A stretch of 49,324 nucleotides of DNA from Methylobacterium indicum (GCF_001043895.1 NZ_JTHF01000012.1:1-49324); one strand, 5' to 3'. Positions 8,818 through 17,048 are shown, counted from the stretch's first letter. Numbers and translations: made by a program. The notes: generated from the letters alone by a model not told the origin.

Positions 8818-9578
8818 TGCGCATTCTCGTCACCAACGACGACGGCATCCACGCGCCGGGCCTGCGCTGCCTGGAGGAGATCGCCGGGCAGCTCTCGGAC
8901 GACGTCTGGGTCGTCGCGCCGGAGACCGACCAGAGCGGCGTGTCGCACTCGCTGTCGCTCAACGATCCCCTGCGCCTGCGCCAGGCCGGCGAGAAGCGCT
9001 TCGCGGTGAAGGGCACGCCCTCCGACTGCATCATCATGGGCATCCGCCATCTCCTGAAGGATCACGGGCCCGACCTCGTGCTGTCCGGCGTCAACCGCGG
9101 CCAGAACGTCGCCGAGGACGTGACCTATTCGGGCACCATCGCGGGCGCCATGGAGGCGACGATCCTCGGCGTGAAGGCGGTGGCGCTGAGCCAGGCCTAC
9201 GGCATCGGCGGGCGCGCCAACGTGAAGTGGCACACCGCCGCCCGGCACGGCGCCGCGACGGTGCGGCGGATCCTCGATGTCGGGATCGAGCCCGGCATCC
9301 TGGTCAACGTCAACTTCCCCGATTGCGAGCCCGACGACGTGAAGGGCCTCGCGGTGGCGGCGCAGGGCGTACGCAATCAGGCCCTGCTGTCGATCGACGA
9401 GCGGATGGACGGGCGCGGCAACCCGTATTTCTGGCTCGCCTTCGCCAAGGCGCGGTTCGAGCCGGGCCACGGCACCGATTTGAAGGCGATCGCCGACGGC
9501 TTCATCTCGGTAACCCCGCTGCGCCTCGACCTCACCGACGAGCCGACGCTGACGCGCTACGCCCAGGCCCTCGCGTGA
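8817..9578 (+). CDS. surE: 5'/3'-nucleotidase SurE
   Basis: SurE is a metal-dependent survival phosphatase that dephosphorylates nucleoside mono- and polyphosphates. The 253-residue protein opens [16 protein letters not shown] with the two metal-binding aspartates (NDDG, 7-10), followed by PETDQSGVSHS and LSGVNRGQNVAEDVTYSGT, which supply the conserved serine and asparagine ligands. Length and motifs are typical. It overlaps serS by one base and pcm by four bases. surE-pcm pairing next to an nlpD-like gene is widely conserved in proteobacteria and fits stationary-phase maintenance. Confidence 0.97.
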   Translation: MRILVTNDDGIHAPGLRCLEEIAGQLSDDVWVVAPETDQSGVSHSLSLNDPLRLRQAGEKRFAVKGTPSDCIIMGIRHLLKDHGPDLVLSGVNRGQNVAEDVTYSGTIAGAMEATILGVKAVALSQAYGIGGRANVKWHTAARHGAATVRRILDVGIEPGILVNVNFPDCEPDDVKGLAVAAQGVRNQALLSIDERMDGRGNPYFWLAFAKARFEPGHGTDLKAIADGFISVTPLRLDLTDEPTLTRYAQALA

Positions 9579-10279
9579 ACGCCGCGCCGCCGGCCGGAGA
9601 GCCCGGGACGGAACCGGGTCGAGAATCGGGTGAGGCTTCGGCCGGCGCGGTCGAGACCGCGGCCTTCGTGCTGGGGCTCCGGGCCCGCGGCGTGCGCGAC
9701 GCCGCGGTGCTCGGCGCGATGGAGCGGGTGCCGCGGGAAGCCTTCGCCCCCCTCGCCTTCCGCGACCTCGCCCGCCGCGACCTCGCCCTGCCGCTCCCCT
9801 GCGGCCAGACCATGACGGCGCCGAGCGTCATCGCCACGATGCTGGCGGCGCTCAACCCGCAAGGAGCCCGGGTGCTCGAGATCGGCACCGGATCGGGCTA
9901 CGCCACCGCCCTGCTGCTGCGCCTCGGGGCGGCCGAGGTGGTGAGCCTCGAGCGCTACGCGACGCTCGCGCGCAACGCCCGCTCGCGCCTCGACGCGCTC
10001 GGCTTCGACGCCGCGATGGTGGCGCTCGCGGACGGCCATGCGCCGCCGGAGGAAACCGGCGGGTTCGACCGCATCCTCGTCAACGGCACGCTGCGCGACC
10101 TGCCCGACTCGCTGCTGGCGCGCCTGAACCCGGGCGGGCGCCTCGTCGGGGCGCTCACGACGCCGGCGGGGCCGCGCCTCGTCGCCATCGCCCAGGAGGC
10201 GGACGGCCCGTGGCGGCAGGTGCGCGAGACGCCGCTGCGCATCGGCCCGCTGACGCCCGGTCTCGCGGCGGCGCTCTGA
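9575..10279 (+). CDS. pcm: Protein-L-isoaspartate O-methyltransferase
   Basis: Pcm uses S-adenosylmethionine to methylate isoaspartyl residues and so starts repair of aged proteins. The 234-residue product contains the substrate-loop motif ALPLPCGQTMTAPSVIATML, SAM-binding motif I (VLEIGTGSGYATALLL), and RILVNGTL and LNPGGRLVGAL further on. The start is a GTG sharing GTGA with the surE stop; the first 25 or so residues are low-complexity and could be trimmed if a later start is used. The coupling with surE supports the call. Confidence 0.93.
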   Translation: MNAAPPAGEPGTEPGRESGEASAGAVETAAFVLGLRARGVRDAAVLGAMERVPREAFAPLAFRDLARRDLALPLPCGQTMTAPSVIATMLAALNPQGARVLEIGTGSGYATALLLRLGAAEVVSLERYATLARNARSRLDALGFDAAMVALADGHAPPEETGGFDRILVNGTLRDLPDSLLARLNPGGRLVGALTTPAGPRLVAIAQEADGPWRQVRETPLRIGPLTPGLAAAL

Positions 10280-10434
10280 CGCGCCGACGCGTCCACTCCC
10301 GCCACGGCCCCGCTTGATGAGCCCGAAACATCGCCCCGCAACGGAAGCTTAACCTGAATCCTGTTTGAATCCCGGTCATAGGGTTGCGTGGATGTACGGG
10401 TGCGTCGATGCGGGATCGCGGGGCAGGCAAGGGG

Positions 10435-12012
10435 ATGCGGAGGCTGTCGCGCTTCGCCCTCATCGGGCTGATCGGGGGCGCCACGGCGGCCTGCAGCACC
10501 GATGCGGTGCGGCTCGATCCGTTCTCGAACCCGTTCTCATCGAGCGCCAGCGGGGAACCCGGGGCCACCGGCAGCCTGCCCGAGGGTGAGGCGCTGACGG
10601 CGCCGGTGCGCTCGGCGCCGATCCAGTCGCGGCCGCTGGCCGCCCCCCTGGCGTCGCCGGTCACGAGCCGCCCGCTGGCCGCCGCCCCGGTCCTGACGCC
10701 CCGCGTCGCCGCCGCGGCGCCGGTGACCGGCGGCCCGGCCGGCTGGTCGCCGACCGGCGGCACCACCATCACGGTCGGCGCCAACGACAGCCTGAACCAG
10801 ATGTCGACCCGCTTCGGCGTGCCGGCCGCCGCGATCCTCCAGGCCAACGGCCTGTCGAGCGCCGCGCAGGTCACCGCCGGCCGCCAGATCGTGATCCCGG
10901 TCTACCACGCCGGCGGCGCGGCGATGAGCGCCCGCACGGTGCCGCCGGCGCCACGGATGCAGGTCGCCGAGGCCCGCCCCGCCGAGACCCGCGCCCCCGA
11001 GCCGGTGCGTCGGGTGGCCGAGGTCGCGCCCCGTCCCGAGCCGGTCCGGGCCGAGCCCGCCCGCCGCGAGCCGGAACCGGCCCGCAAGGCCCCCGTCCGC
11101 CCCGGCCAGGCCGAGGCGAAGCCGGTGGCGCCCGCCGCCGCCGAGCGCGCCGCCAAGCTCAACCTGCGCAAGCCCGAGCCGCGCGAGGAGGAGGAGCGGG
11201 TCGCGAGCAAGTCGCAGGCGAAGGCCACCGCCAAGGTCGCTGCGCGCCAGCAGGACGACGACGAGGACGAGAAGGCCGCCGTGAAGCCGAAGGCCGCCAA
11301 GGTCGAGGCCCGGAAGCCCGAGCCCAAGGTCGAGCACAAGCCGGAGCCGAAGGTCGCCGAGAAGGCCAAGCCCGAGGTGAAGAAGGTCGCCGAGCTGCAC
11401 AAGCCCGAGCCCAGGAAGATCGAGGCCAAGGCCGAGACGAAGCCCGAGCCCAAGAAGCCCGAGCCGAAGCCGGTCGAGGCCAAGGCCGAGATCAAGAAGC
11501 CCGAGCCGAAGAAGGTCGCCGAGGCGAAGCCGGAGCCGAAGCCCGAGCCGGCCAAGCCCGTGAAGGTCGCGGCCCTGCCCGAGAAGGCGCCCGAGCCCGC
11601 GCCGGCTCCCGCCCCGGCGGTCGCCCCGGCGGCGCCCGATCCGCAATCGACCTTCCGCTGGCCGGCCCGCGGCCGGGTGATCAACGGCTACGGCTCGAGC
11701 GGCAACGAGGGCATCAACATCGCGGTGCCGGAAGGCACGCCGGTCAAGGCCGCCGAGGAAGGCACCGTGGCCTATGCCGGCAGCGACGTGAAGGGCTACG
11801 GCAAGCTCGTCCTGGTGCGCCACGCCAACGGCTACGTGTCGGCCTACGCCCATAACGGCGAGATCGACGTGCGGCCGGGCGAGAAGGTGAAGCGCGGCCA
11901 GACCATCGCCAAGTCCGGCGCGTCGGGCAACGTGACCTCGCCGCAGCTGCACTTCGAGATCCGCAAGGGCGCCACCCCGGTCGACCCGATGCCGCACCTC
12001 GCGAGCAACTGA
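10435..12012 (+). CDS. NlpD-like lipoprotein: LysM plus degenerate LytM (M23) domain
   Basis: The 525-residue protein has a signal/lipobox region (RRLSRFALIGLIGGATAAC, Cys about residue 21), a LysM peptidoglycan-binding motif (about 108-157: TITVGANDSLNQMSTRFGV), a long Lys/Glu/Pro region with many KPEPK-type repeats (about 200-385), and a C-terminal M23 domain. The usual metal ligands are altered: the first HxxxD motif reads NEGIN (424-428), and the second reads QLHFEIR instead of H-x-H. E. coli NlpD is degenerate in the same way and activates amidases instead of cutting peptidoglycan, so this is probably an amidase activator for septum splitting. The order surE-pcm-nlpD matches E. coli. Starts at 10408 or 10384 are possible; this ATG best fits the signal peptide. 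Confidence 0.88.
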   Translation: MRRLSRFALIGLIGGATAACSTDAVRLDPFSNPFSSSASGEPGATGSLPEGEALTAPVRSAPIQSRPLAAPLASPVTSRPLAAAPVLTPRVAAAAPVTGGPAGWSPTGGTTITVGANDSLNQMSTRFGVPAAAILQANGLSSAAQVTAGRQIVIPVYHAGGAAMSARTVPPAPRMQVAEARPAETRAPEPVRRVAEVAPRPEPVRAEPARREPEPARKAPVRPGQAEAKPVAPAAAERAAKLNLRKPEPREEEERVASKSQAKATAKVAARQQDDDEDEKAAVKPKAAKVEARKPEPKVEHKPEPKVAEKAKPEVKKVAELHKPEPRKIEAKAETKPEPKKPEPKPVEAKAEIKKPEPKKVAEAKPEPKPEPAKPVKVAALPEKAPEPAPAPAPAVAPAAPDPQSTFRWPARGRVINGYGSSGNEGINIAVPEGTPVKAAEEGTVAYAGSDVKGYGKLVLVRHANGYVSAYAHNGEIDVRPGEKVKRGQTIAKSGASGNVTSPQLHFEIRKGATPVDPMPHLASN

Positions 12013-12034
12013 ACGTCGATCGAGGGTGAGGAAG

Positions 12035-12063
12035 AGCGGGGCGCGCGAGCGTCCCGCTTTTTT
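12035..12063 (+). terminator. Intrinsic terminator of the serS-surE-pcm-nlpD-like block
   Basis: A 10-bp stem (AGCGGGGCGC with GCGTCCCGCT, one G-U pair) closes on a GCGA tetraloop and is followed directly by six Ts. It lies 22 bases after the stop codon and is the clearest intrinsic terminator in the window. Confidence 0.88.
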
Positions 12064-12095
12064 CGTGACCGACATCCACTTCGTCGGAAAATGCT

Positions 12096-12857
12096 CTAGC
12101 GGGACGCGCCCTCCCCGAGTTCCGCGTCCATCCGCGCCGCCAGGGCGAAGAACCGCCGCCGCACCTCGGCCGAAAACGGGTTCTCGCGCTCGATCGCGTG
12201 GTAGACCTCCGGGGCGTCGTGCCGGACCATGCCGACCGCCTGCATCACCAGGTCGAAGCTGCGGGTCGTCATCCGGGTCGGCAGCGGCTCCATCGCCACC
12301 AGCACCTTGGCGATGAGGTGCGTCAGGCCCTGCACCGCCGCCGCCTCGCGGTCATGCGCCTCCGGCGTGGTCAGGATCACGGTGAGGCCGAGGGCGCGGC
12401 GCAGGAAGGCGCCGACCCGTCGCGTCCGGCCGCCCCGCACCGGGCAGAGCGCGATCTTGAGCCCGCGCAACCCGTCCCGCGCGCTCTGCGGCCCGAAGAG
12501 CGGATGGGTGGCGACGATGTCGATGTGGGCCGGCAGCCCCGCCCGCATGATCTCGGCCGGCCGCACCTTCACCGAGCCGACATCGAGGACGAGGGCGCCC
12601 GGCCGCAGGTGGGGAGCGATGTTCTCCACCACGGCGGCGAGGGTCGCGACGGGGGTGGCGAGGATCACCACCGGGCAGGCGGCGGCCTCGGCGAGCGTGG
12701 CGGGCGCGGCGCCCGTTTCCGCGATCGCACCCGCGGGCACGAACGGGTCGTGGACGCGCAAGTCGGCGTGCGGCCCCAGATGCGCGGCGACGAGGCGTCC
12801 GAAGGCGCCGAAGCCGATCAGGCCGATCGAAACGGGAGGATCGAGGGAAAACGGCAC
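12096..12857 (-). CDS. Prephenate/arogenate dehydrogenase family protein
   Basis: Members of this family oxidise and decarboxylate prephenate or arogenate on the way to tyrosine. The 253-residue product has the Rossmann dinucleotide motif IGLIGFGAFGRLVAAHL near the N-terminus, VILATPVATL, VLDVGSVK and the family signature THPLFGPQSA, followed by the all-helical dimerisation part. A GTG start with GAGG upstream is chosen because it places the Rossmann motif about ten residues in; an ATG at 12926 would add 23 unlikely residues. At about 250 residues it is shorter than most TyrA proteins and lacks an ACT domain, so feedback by tyrosine through such a domain is not expected. It is convergent with the NlpD-like gene. 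Confidence 0.82.
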   Translation of the reverse strand: MPFSLDPPVSIGLIGFGAFGRLVAAHLGPHADLRVHDPFVPAGAIAETGAAPATLAEAAACPVVILATPVATLAAVVENIAPHLRPGALVLDVGSVKVRPAEIMRAGLPAHIDIVATHPLFGPQSARDGLRGLKIALCPVRGGRTRRVGAFLRRALGLTVILTTPEAHDREAAAVQGLTHLIAKVLVAMEPLPTRMTTRSFDLVMQAVGMVRHDAPEVYHAIERENPFSAEVRRRFFALAARMDAELGEGASR

Positions 12858-13062
12858 GGGAAGACCTCGGGGATGGGCGAGGTCGGCGGGCCTGGACCTT
12901 GGGGGGAAAGCCTCAACCGCCGACACGTCGCAGCGGTTGAGAAATGACGAGCACTCCGCCGCTTAAGGCTGCGGCGCGGGATAGAGTCCGGTCGGGAGGG
13001 CGCTGGTCATGGCCGAGCCTGTAGCTCCCGCCGGCCGGCGCCGTCAATCGGGCTCTGCCCCG

Positions 13063-13668
13063 TTAGAACTCGATACCCTCCTGCGCCTTCACACCGGCCG
13101 TGAAGTGATGCTTGACGAGGGTCATCTCGGTCACGAGATCGGCGGCGGCGATCAGCTCCGGCTTGGCGTTGCGGCCCGTCACCACGACGTGCAGGTCGGG
13201 CCGGCGCCGGCTCAGGGCCTCCACCACGTCCGCCAGCGGCAGGTAGTCGTAGCGCAGCGCGATGTTGAGCTCGTCGAGGACGAGGAGCCGGATCGCCGGA
13301 TCGGCCATCAGCGCCTCGGTCGTCGCCCAGGCGGCGCGGGCGGCGGCCACGTCGCGGTCGCGGTCCTGGGTCTCCCAGGTGAAGCCCTCCCCCATCGTGT
13401 GCCACTCGACCTGGTCGGCGAACCGGTCGAGGGCGAACCGCTCGCCGGTCTCCCAGGCGCCCTTGATGTACTGCACCACCCCGACCCGCCAGCCGCGGCC
13501 GAGCGCCCGCAGCATCAGCCCGAAGGCCGCCGTCGATTTGCCCTTGCCGGGGCCGGTATGGACGATGAGCAGGCCCTTCTCGATGGTCTTGCCCGCCACT
13601 TCGGCGTCCTGGACCGCCTTGCGCTTCTCCATCTTGGCGCGGTGGCGCGCCGCCTCGTCGTCGCTCAT
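13063..13668 (-). CDS. cobO: Cob(I)yrinic acid a,c-diamide adenosyltransferase
   Basis: CobO (BtuR/CobA-type) transfers the adenosyl group of ATP to cobalt(I) of the corrin ring. The 201-residue protein has an N-terminal basic helix, the P-loop HTGPGKGKSTAAFGLMLRA (about 37-55), QYIKGAWETGE, and VLDELNIALRYDYL; the C-terminus KHHFTAGVKAQEGIEF is a family hallmark. The ATG overlaps the stop of cobP (ATGA), so the two are coupled. The pair runs away from the riboswitch-controlled block, so it needs its own promoter in the 67 bases between cobP and the riboswitch or upstream of that. Confidence 0.96.
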   Translation of the reverse strand: MSDDEAARHRAKMEKRKAVQDAEVAGKTIEKGLLIVHTGPGKGKSTAAFGLMLRALGRGWRVGVVQYIKGAWETGERFALDRFADQVEWHTMGEGFTWETQDRDRDVAAARAAWATTEALMADPAIRLLVLDELNIALRYDYLPLADVVEALSRRRPDLHVVVTGRNAKPELIAAADLVTEMTLVKHHFTAGVKAQEGIEF

Positions 13669-14246
13669 TGCGTCTCTCCCTTGATCGTCATGGGCAGGCC
13701 CGCCACCACCAGCACCACCCGGTCGGCGAGCGCGCCCAAGCGCTGGTGCAGGCGGCCGGCCTCGTCGCGGAACCGGCGGGCGAGCGCGTTCTCGGGCACG
13801 ATGCCGAACCCGACCTCGTTCGAGACCAGCACCAGGGGCCCGGGCGCCGCGGCGCAGGCCGCGAGCAGCGCCGCGACCTCGGCGGCGAGGTCGGCCTCCT
13901 CGTCCAGCATCGCATTGGTGAGCCAGAGCGTCAGGCAATCGACCAGCACCGGCCGGCCCGGCGGCGCCCGGCGGATCGCCCCGGCGAGATCGCGCGGCGC
14001 ATCCACGGTCTCCCAGGGCGGCGGTCGGCGGGCGCGGTGCAGGGCGATGCGCTCGCGCATCTCGTCGTCCCACCCCTGCGCCGTCGCGACGTAGAGCCAG
14101 GGGCCGGCCCGCGCCGAGACCAGCCCCTCGGCATAGGCGCTCTTGCCCGAGCGGGCGCCACCCAGCACCAGGGTCAGGCGCGGCGCGGCGCGGGTCTCGT
14201 CCGGCACGGAACTCTCCTCGGGCGCGGGGGTCGGGTGGAAATCCAT
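13665..14246 (-). CDS. cobP: Bifunctional adenosylcobinamide kinase / guanylyltransferase
   Basis: CobP (CobU in enteric bacteria) phosphorylates adenosylcobinamide and then attaches GMP, activating it for lower-ligand attachment. The 193-residue product contains the P-loop LVLGGARSGKSAYAEGL (about 26-42), TAQGWDDEMRERIALHR with the histidine that carries the GMP intermediate, and VSNEVGFGIVPENALARRFRDE near the C-terminal half. An N-terminal extension of roughly 22 residues precedes the core; a later start is possible (a GTG lies just before the core). It is coupled to cobO by an ATGA overlap. Confidence 0.95.
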   Translation of the reverse strand: MDFHPTPAPEESSVPDETRAAPRLTLVLGGARSGKSAYAEGLVSARAGPWLYVATAQGWDDEMRERIALHRARRPPPWETVDAPRDLAGAIRRAPPGRPVLVDCLTLWLTNAMLDEEADLAAEVAALLAACAAAPGPLVLVSNEVGFGIVPENALARRFRDEAGRLHQRLGALADRVVLVVAGLPMTIKGETQ

Positions 14247-14313
14247 CGAATGGGGGGTGTCGGGGGACGGGGCGGCGATTGCAAGCCCGCAGGCGAGCCG
14301 CTAGGGTCTTCGC

Positions 14314-14488
14314 GACGGTGCCTCGGTCACGAGGTGAAAAGGGAACGCGGAAACCGGGATCGTTCCGGCCTGCCGCGGCTGCCCCCGCAACTGTGAGCGG
14401 ACGATTACGGCCCGCCATCGGCCACTGGAGCGATCCGGGAAGGCGGTGGGCCGGTGTTGAGAGCCCGCGAGCCAGGAGACCTGCCGTC
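14314..14488 (+). ncRNA. Cobalamin (B12) riboswitch
   Basis: The B12 box AGCCAGGAGACCTGCC is intact at 14470-14485. Upstream are the other family hallmarks: GGTGCC near 14317, GAGGTGAAAAGGGAA at 14331-14345, and GCCCCCGCAACTGTGAGCGG at 14380-14399. GACGG (14314-14318) and CCGTC (14484-14488) can form the closing P1 stem. Adenosylcobalamin binding is expected to repress the cobalt transporter genes that follow. Confidence 0.95.
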
Positions 14489-14504
14489 ATCCTTTCCTCT
14501 CGAC

Positions 14505-14526
14505 GCCGCCGGTGGGGCGGCAGGAG
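14505..14526 (+). promoter_or_regulatory. Hairpin abutting the cbtB ribosome-binding site
   Basis: GCCGCC (14505-14510) and GGCGGC (14516-14521) can form a stem whose last base touches AGGAG (14522-14526), the cbtB ribosome-binding site. This is where a riboswitch expression platform acting on translation would lie. There is no T-tract, which argues against transcription termination here. Confidence 0.5.
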
Positions 14527-14533
14527 TTTCGTC

Positions 14534-14710
14534 ATGGTCGCGATCACCCGTTCCCTCTCCCCCGCCCTGGTCGGCGAGCGCCTGAGCGCCGTCCTCCTGG
14601 CCGCCACCCTCGGCGTCGGTCTGCTGTTCGTCTCCGGCTTCGCGCCCGTGGTCGCCCTGCACAACGCCGCGCACGACTGGCGCCACTCCGCCAACTTCCC
14701 CTGCCACTGA
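14534..14710 (+). CDS. cbtB: Cobalt transporter subunit CbtB
   Basis: CbtB is a small single-helix partner of CbtA in a B12-regulated cobalt uptake system. The 58-residue product has one membrane helix (LSAVLLAATLGVGLLFVSGF, about 17-36) and the family's histidine-rich C-terminus (LHNAAHDWRHSANFPCH), a likely metal-binding site. The start follows AGGAG at the usual distance. It lies 45 bases after the B12 riboswitch and is the first gene of the block that runs through cobalt uptake to corrin ring synthesis. Confidence 0.93.
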   Translation: MVAITRSLSPALVGERLSAVLLAATLGVGLLFVSGFAPVVALHNAAHDWRHSANFPCH

Positions 14711-14794
14711 CCAGGGACTGACCGAACGCGGCTGCGCGGCCTGCGCCCTTCACGGGGTGCGGGCCCGTTTCCCGTTGGTCGTGCAGGGGATCCC

Positions 14795-15562
14795 ATGACG
14801 AAACGACTGCTCGCCGCGGCCCTGGTCGCCGGCTTCCTGGCCGCCTGCGTGGCGTCCGTGCTGCAATTCGCCCTCACCTCGCCGCTGATCCTGGCGGCGG
14901 AGAAGTACGAAACGGCCGAGACCGCCGGGCCGGCTCTCGCCGGCAGGGCCTTGTCCAACCCGCTGATCGTGCTGGCCCATGCCGGACACGACCAGGCCGG
15001 CCACGACCATGGCGGCGAGCCGCAATGGCAGCCCGCCCCCGGCCTGCCGCGCCTCGCCTTCACGGCCCTCGCCACCCTGGTGAGCGGCGTCGGCTACGCC
15101 TTGCTGCTCGGCGCCGTCCTGGTCGCGACCGGCCGCACCGTGACGCCGGGCGAAGCGCTCAAGTTCGGCATCGGCGGCTTCCTGGCCGCCGGCCTCGCTC
15201 CCGCGATCGGGCTGCCGCCGGAACTGCCCGGCATCGCCGCGGCGGGCCTCGAATCGCGCCAGCTCTGGTGGGTGGCGACCGCCCTCGCCACGGCGGCCGG
15301 CCTCTACCTGATCGCGATCCGCCGCGGCCCGGCGGCGATCGGCATCGGCCTCGCCCTCCTCGTCGCGCCGCATGTCTGGGGCGCGCCGCACGGGCCGGAA
15401 GAAATCTCCGCCATGCCGCCGGTCTTCGCGGCGCAGTTCGCCGCCCGGTCGCTCGCCATCGGCTTCGCCTTCTGGGCGGTGCTCGGCCTCGCCTTCGGCT
15501 GGGCCTGGGGCGCCGTGGCAGGGCGGACGGGGCATCCCGTCCGCAGCGGGGTGGCGGCATGA
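14795..15562 (+). CDS. cbtA: Cobalt transporter subunit CbtA
   Basis: CbtA is a polytopic inner-membrane protein predicted to import cobalt. The 255-residue product has about five hydrophobic helices, the first being LLAAALVAGFLAACVASVL, and a histidine-rich loop AHAGHDQAGHDHGGE (about residues 61-75) between helices 1 and 2 that probably gathers metal ions. Family identity rests on this loop, on VWGAPHGPE in the C-terminal half and on the preceding cbtB and B12 riboswitch. The stop overlaps the start of the DUF1636 gene (ATGA), so the two are coupled. Confidence 0.92.
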   Translation: MTKRLLAAALVAGFLAACVASVLQFALTSPLILAAEKYETAETAGPALAGRALSNPLIVLAHAGHDQAGHDHGGEPQWQPAPGLPRLAFTALATLVSGVGYALLLGAVLVATGRTVTPGEALKFGIGGFLAAGLAPAIGLPPELPGIAAAGLESRQLWWVATALATAAGLYLIAIRRGPAAIGIGLALLVAPHVWGAPHGPEEISAMPPVFAAQFAARSLAIGFAFWAVLGLAFGWAWGAVAGRTGHPVRSGVAA

Positions 15563-15936
15563 GTGATCCGGTTGTCCTCTACGTCTGCACCACCTGCCGC
15601 GACGCCGCCGATCCGGCCGACGGCCCCCGCGCCGGGGCCCGCCTGCATGACGCGCTGGCCGCAGCGCTGGCCGCCCGGCCCGGCGCGCCGGTCACGATCG
15701 AGCCGGTGGAATGCCTCTCGGTCTGCAAGCGGTCCTGCACGGTCGCGGTCGCGAGCCCCGGCCGCTGGACCTACGTCTACGGCGACCTCGACCCGGCGAC
15801 CTCCGCCGACATCATCCTCGACGGCATCGGCCTCTATGCCGGGACGCCGGACGGAATCGTGCCCTGGCGCGAGCGTCCGCAGGAGTTCCGCAAGGGTGTC
15901 GTCGCCCGCATCCCTCCCGCGCCGGTGAACGCATGA
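15559..15936 (+). CDS. DUF1636 ferredoxin-like metal-binding protein
   Basis: The 125-residue protein has five cysteines in the pattern of DUF1636 proteins: C10 and C13 in YVCTTCRD, and C52, C56 and C60 in VECLSVCKRSC. This resembles thioredoxin-fold 2Fe-2S ferredoxins, so it probably binds an iron-sulfur cluster or cobalt. ATGA overlaps join it to cbtA upstream and cobW downstream. That tight coupling suggests a step between cobalt uptake and delivery to the chelatase, but the biochemical role is not established to my knowledge. Confidence 0.85.
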   Translation: MSDPVVLYVCTTCRDAADPADGPRAGARLHDALAAALAARPGAPVTIEPVECLSVCKRSCTVAVASPGRWTYVYGDLDPATSADIILDGIGLYAGTPDGIVPWRERPQEFRKGVVARIPPAPVNA

Positions 15937-16967
15937 CCATCCTCAACAAGATCCCCTGCACCATCGTCACGGGCTTCCTCGGCGCCGGCAAGACGACGCT
16001 GGTGCGCCACGCGATCGAGCACAACGACGGCCGGCGGCTCGCCATCATCGTCAACGAGTTCGGCGATGTCGGCTTCGACGGGTCGCTGCTCGCCGAATGC
16101 GGCATCCCGGGCTGCGACGCCGATGCGGTGGTGGAGCTGCCGAACGGCTGCATCTGCTGCACCGTGGCGGACGACTTCGTGCCGGCGCTCAACAAGCTCC
16201 TCGACCGGCCCGACCCGCCCGAGCACATCCTGATCGAGACCTCCGGCCTCGCCCTGCCCAAGCCCCTCGTCCAGGCCTTCAACTGGCCGGCGATCCGCTC
16301 GCGGGTCACGGTGGACGGCGTGGTGGCGGTGGTGGACGGCCCGGCGGTGGCGTCCGGCGCCTTCGCGGACGATCCCGACGCGCTCGCCGCCCAGCGCGCG
16401 GCCGATGCCAGCGTCGACCACGAGAACCCGCTGGAGGAGGTCTTCGAGGACCAGCTCCTCTGCGCCGACCTCGTGGTGATGAACAAGTCCGACCTCCTCG
16501 ACGAGGGCGAGCGGGCGCGCGTCCGCGCCGAGGTCGAGGCGCACCTGCCGCGTGCCGTCAAGCTCGTCGAGACCGCCCACGGGGCGCTGGATCCCCGCGT
16601 GCTGCTGGGCCTCAACGCGGCCGCCGAGGACGACCTCGCGGCCCGGCCCTCGCATCACGAGACGGAGGAAGACCACGATCACGACGACTTCGAGAGCGTG
16701 GCGATCCCCGTCGCGGCCGCGGGCTCGCCCGAGGACCTCGCCGCCCGCGTCGCCAAGGCGGCCGAGGTTGCCGGCGTGCTGCGCATCAAGGGTTTCTGCG
16801 CCGTCGCCGACAAGCCGATGCGCCTCGTCGTCCAGGGCGTGGGCCGCCGCGTCGCGCACCACTACGACCGTCCCTGGCGCCCGGCCGAGCACCGCGACGG
16901 CACGCTGGTGGTGATCGGGCTCACGGGCTTCGACAAGGCGGCGGTGACGGCGGCGCTGAAGGGCTGA
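15933..16967 (+). CDS. cobW: CobW GTPase, cobalt-delivery metallochaperone
   Basis: CobW belongs to the G3E GTPase family and is thought to supply Co(II) for insertion into the corrin ring. The 344-residue protein has the P-loop VTGFLGAGKTTLVRHAIE near residue 13, the metal-site motif NGCICCTVADDF (CxCC), a guanine-specificity MNKSDLL, and a histidine/aspartate-rich linker HHETEEDHDHDDFES before the C-terminal domain. It overlaps the DUF1636 gene by four bases and precedes cobN after 320 bases of repeat-filled spacer. Confidence 0.96.
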   Translation: MTILNKIPCTIVTGFLGAGKTTLVRHAIEHNDGRRLAIIVNEFGDVGFDGSLLAECGIPGCDADAVVELPNGCICCTVADDFVPALNKLLDRPDPPEHILIETSGLALPKPLVQAFNWPAIRSRVTVDGVVAVVDGPAVASGAFADDPDALAAQRAADASVDHENPLEEVFEDQLLCADLVVMNKSDLLDEGERARVRAEVEAHLPRAVKLVETAHGALDPRVLLGLNAAAEDDLAARPSHHETEEDHDHDDFESVAIPVAAAGSPEDLAARVAKAAEVAGVLRIKGFCAVADKPMRLVVQGVGRRVAHHYDRPWRPAEHRDGTLVVIGLTGFDKAAVTAALKG

Positions 16968-16973
16968 CGGAAA

Positions 16974-16997
16974 CGGTACGCCGGTTCCGGCGTACCG
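16974..16997. terminator. Perfect hairpin just after cobW
   Basis: CGGTACGCCGG and CCGGCGTACCG form an uninterrupted 11-bp stem (two-base turn) seven bases after the cobW stop. No T-tract follows. It may slow or end transcription between cobW and cobN, or protect the upstream mRNA's 3' end. Confidence 0.5.
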
Positions 16998-17048
16998 GGT
17001 CTCGCAGACTGCGACGGGCCGTCCATGCCGGGAAGAAGCGCGGATCGT

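Noticed and set aside
11290..11560. Repetitive array resembling short tandem repeats or CRISPR
   Set aside because: It is a coding Lys-Pro-Glu linker of the NlpD-like protein with degenerate units and no spacers.
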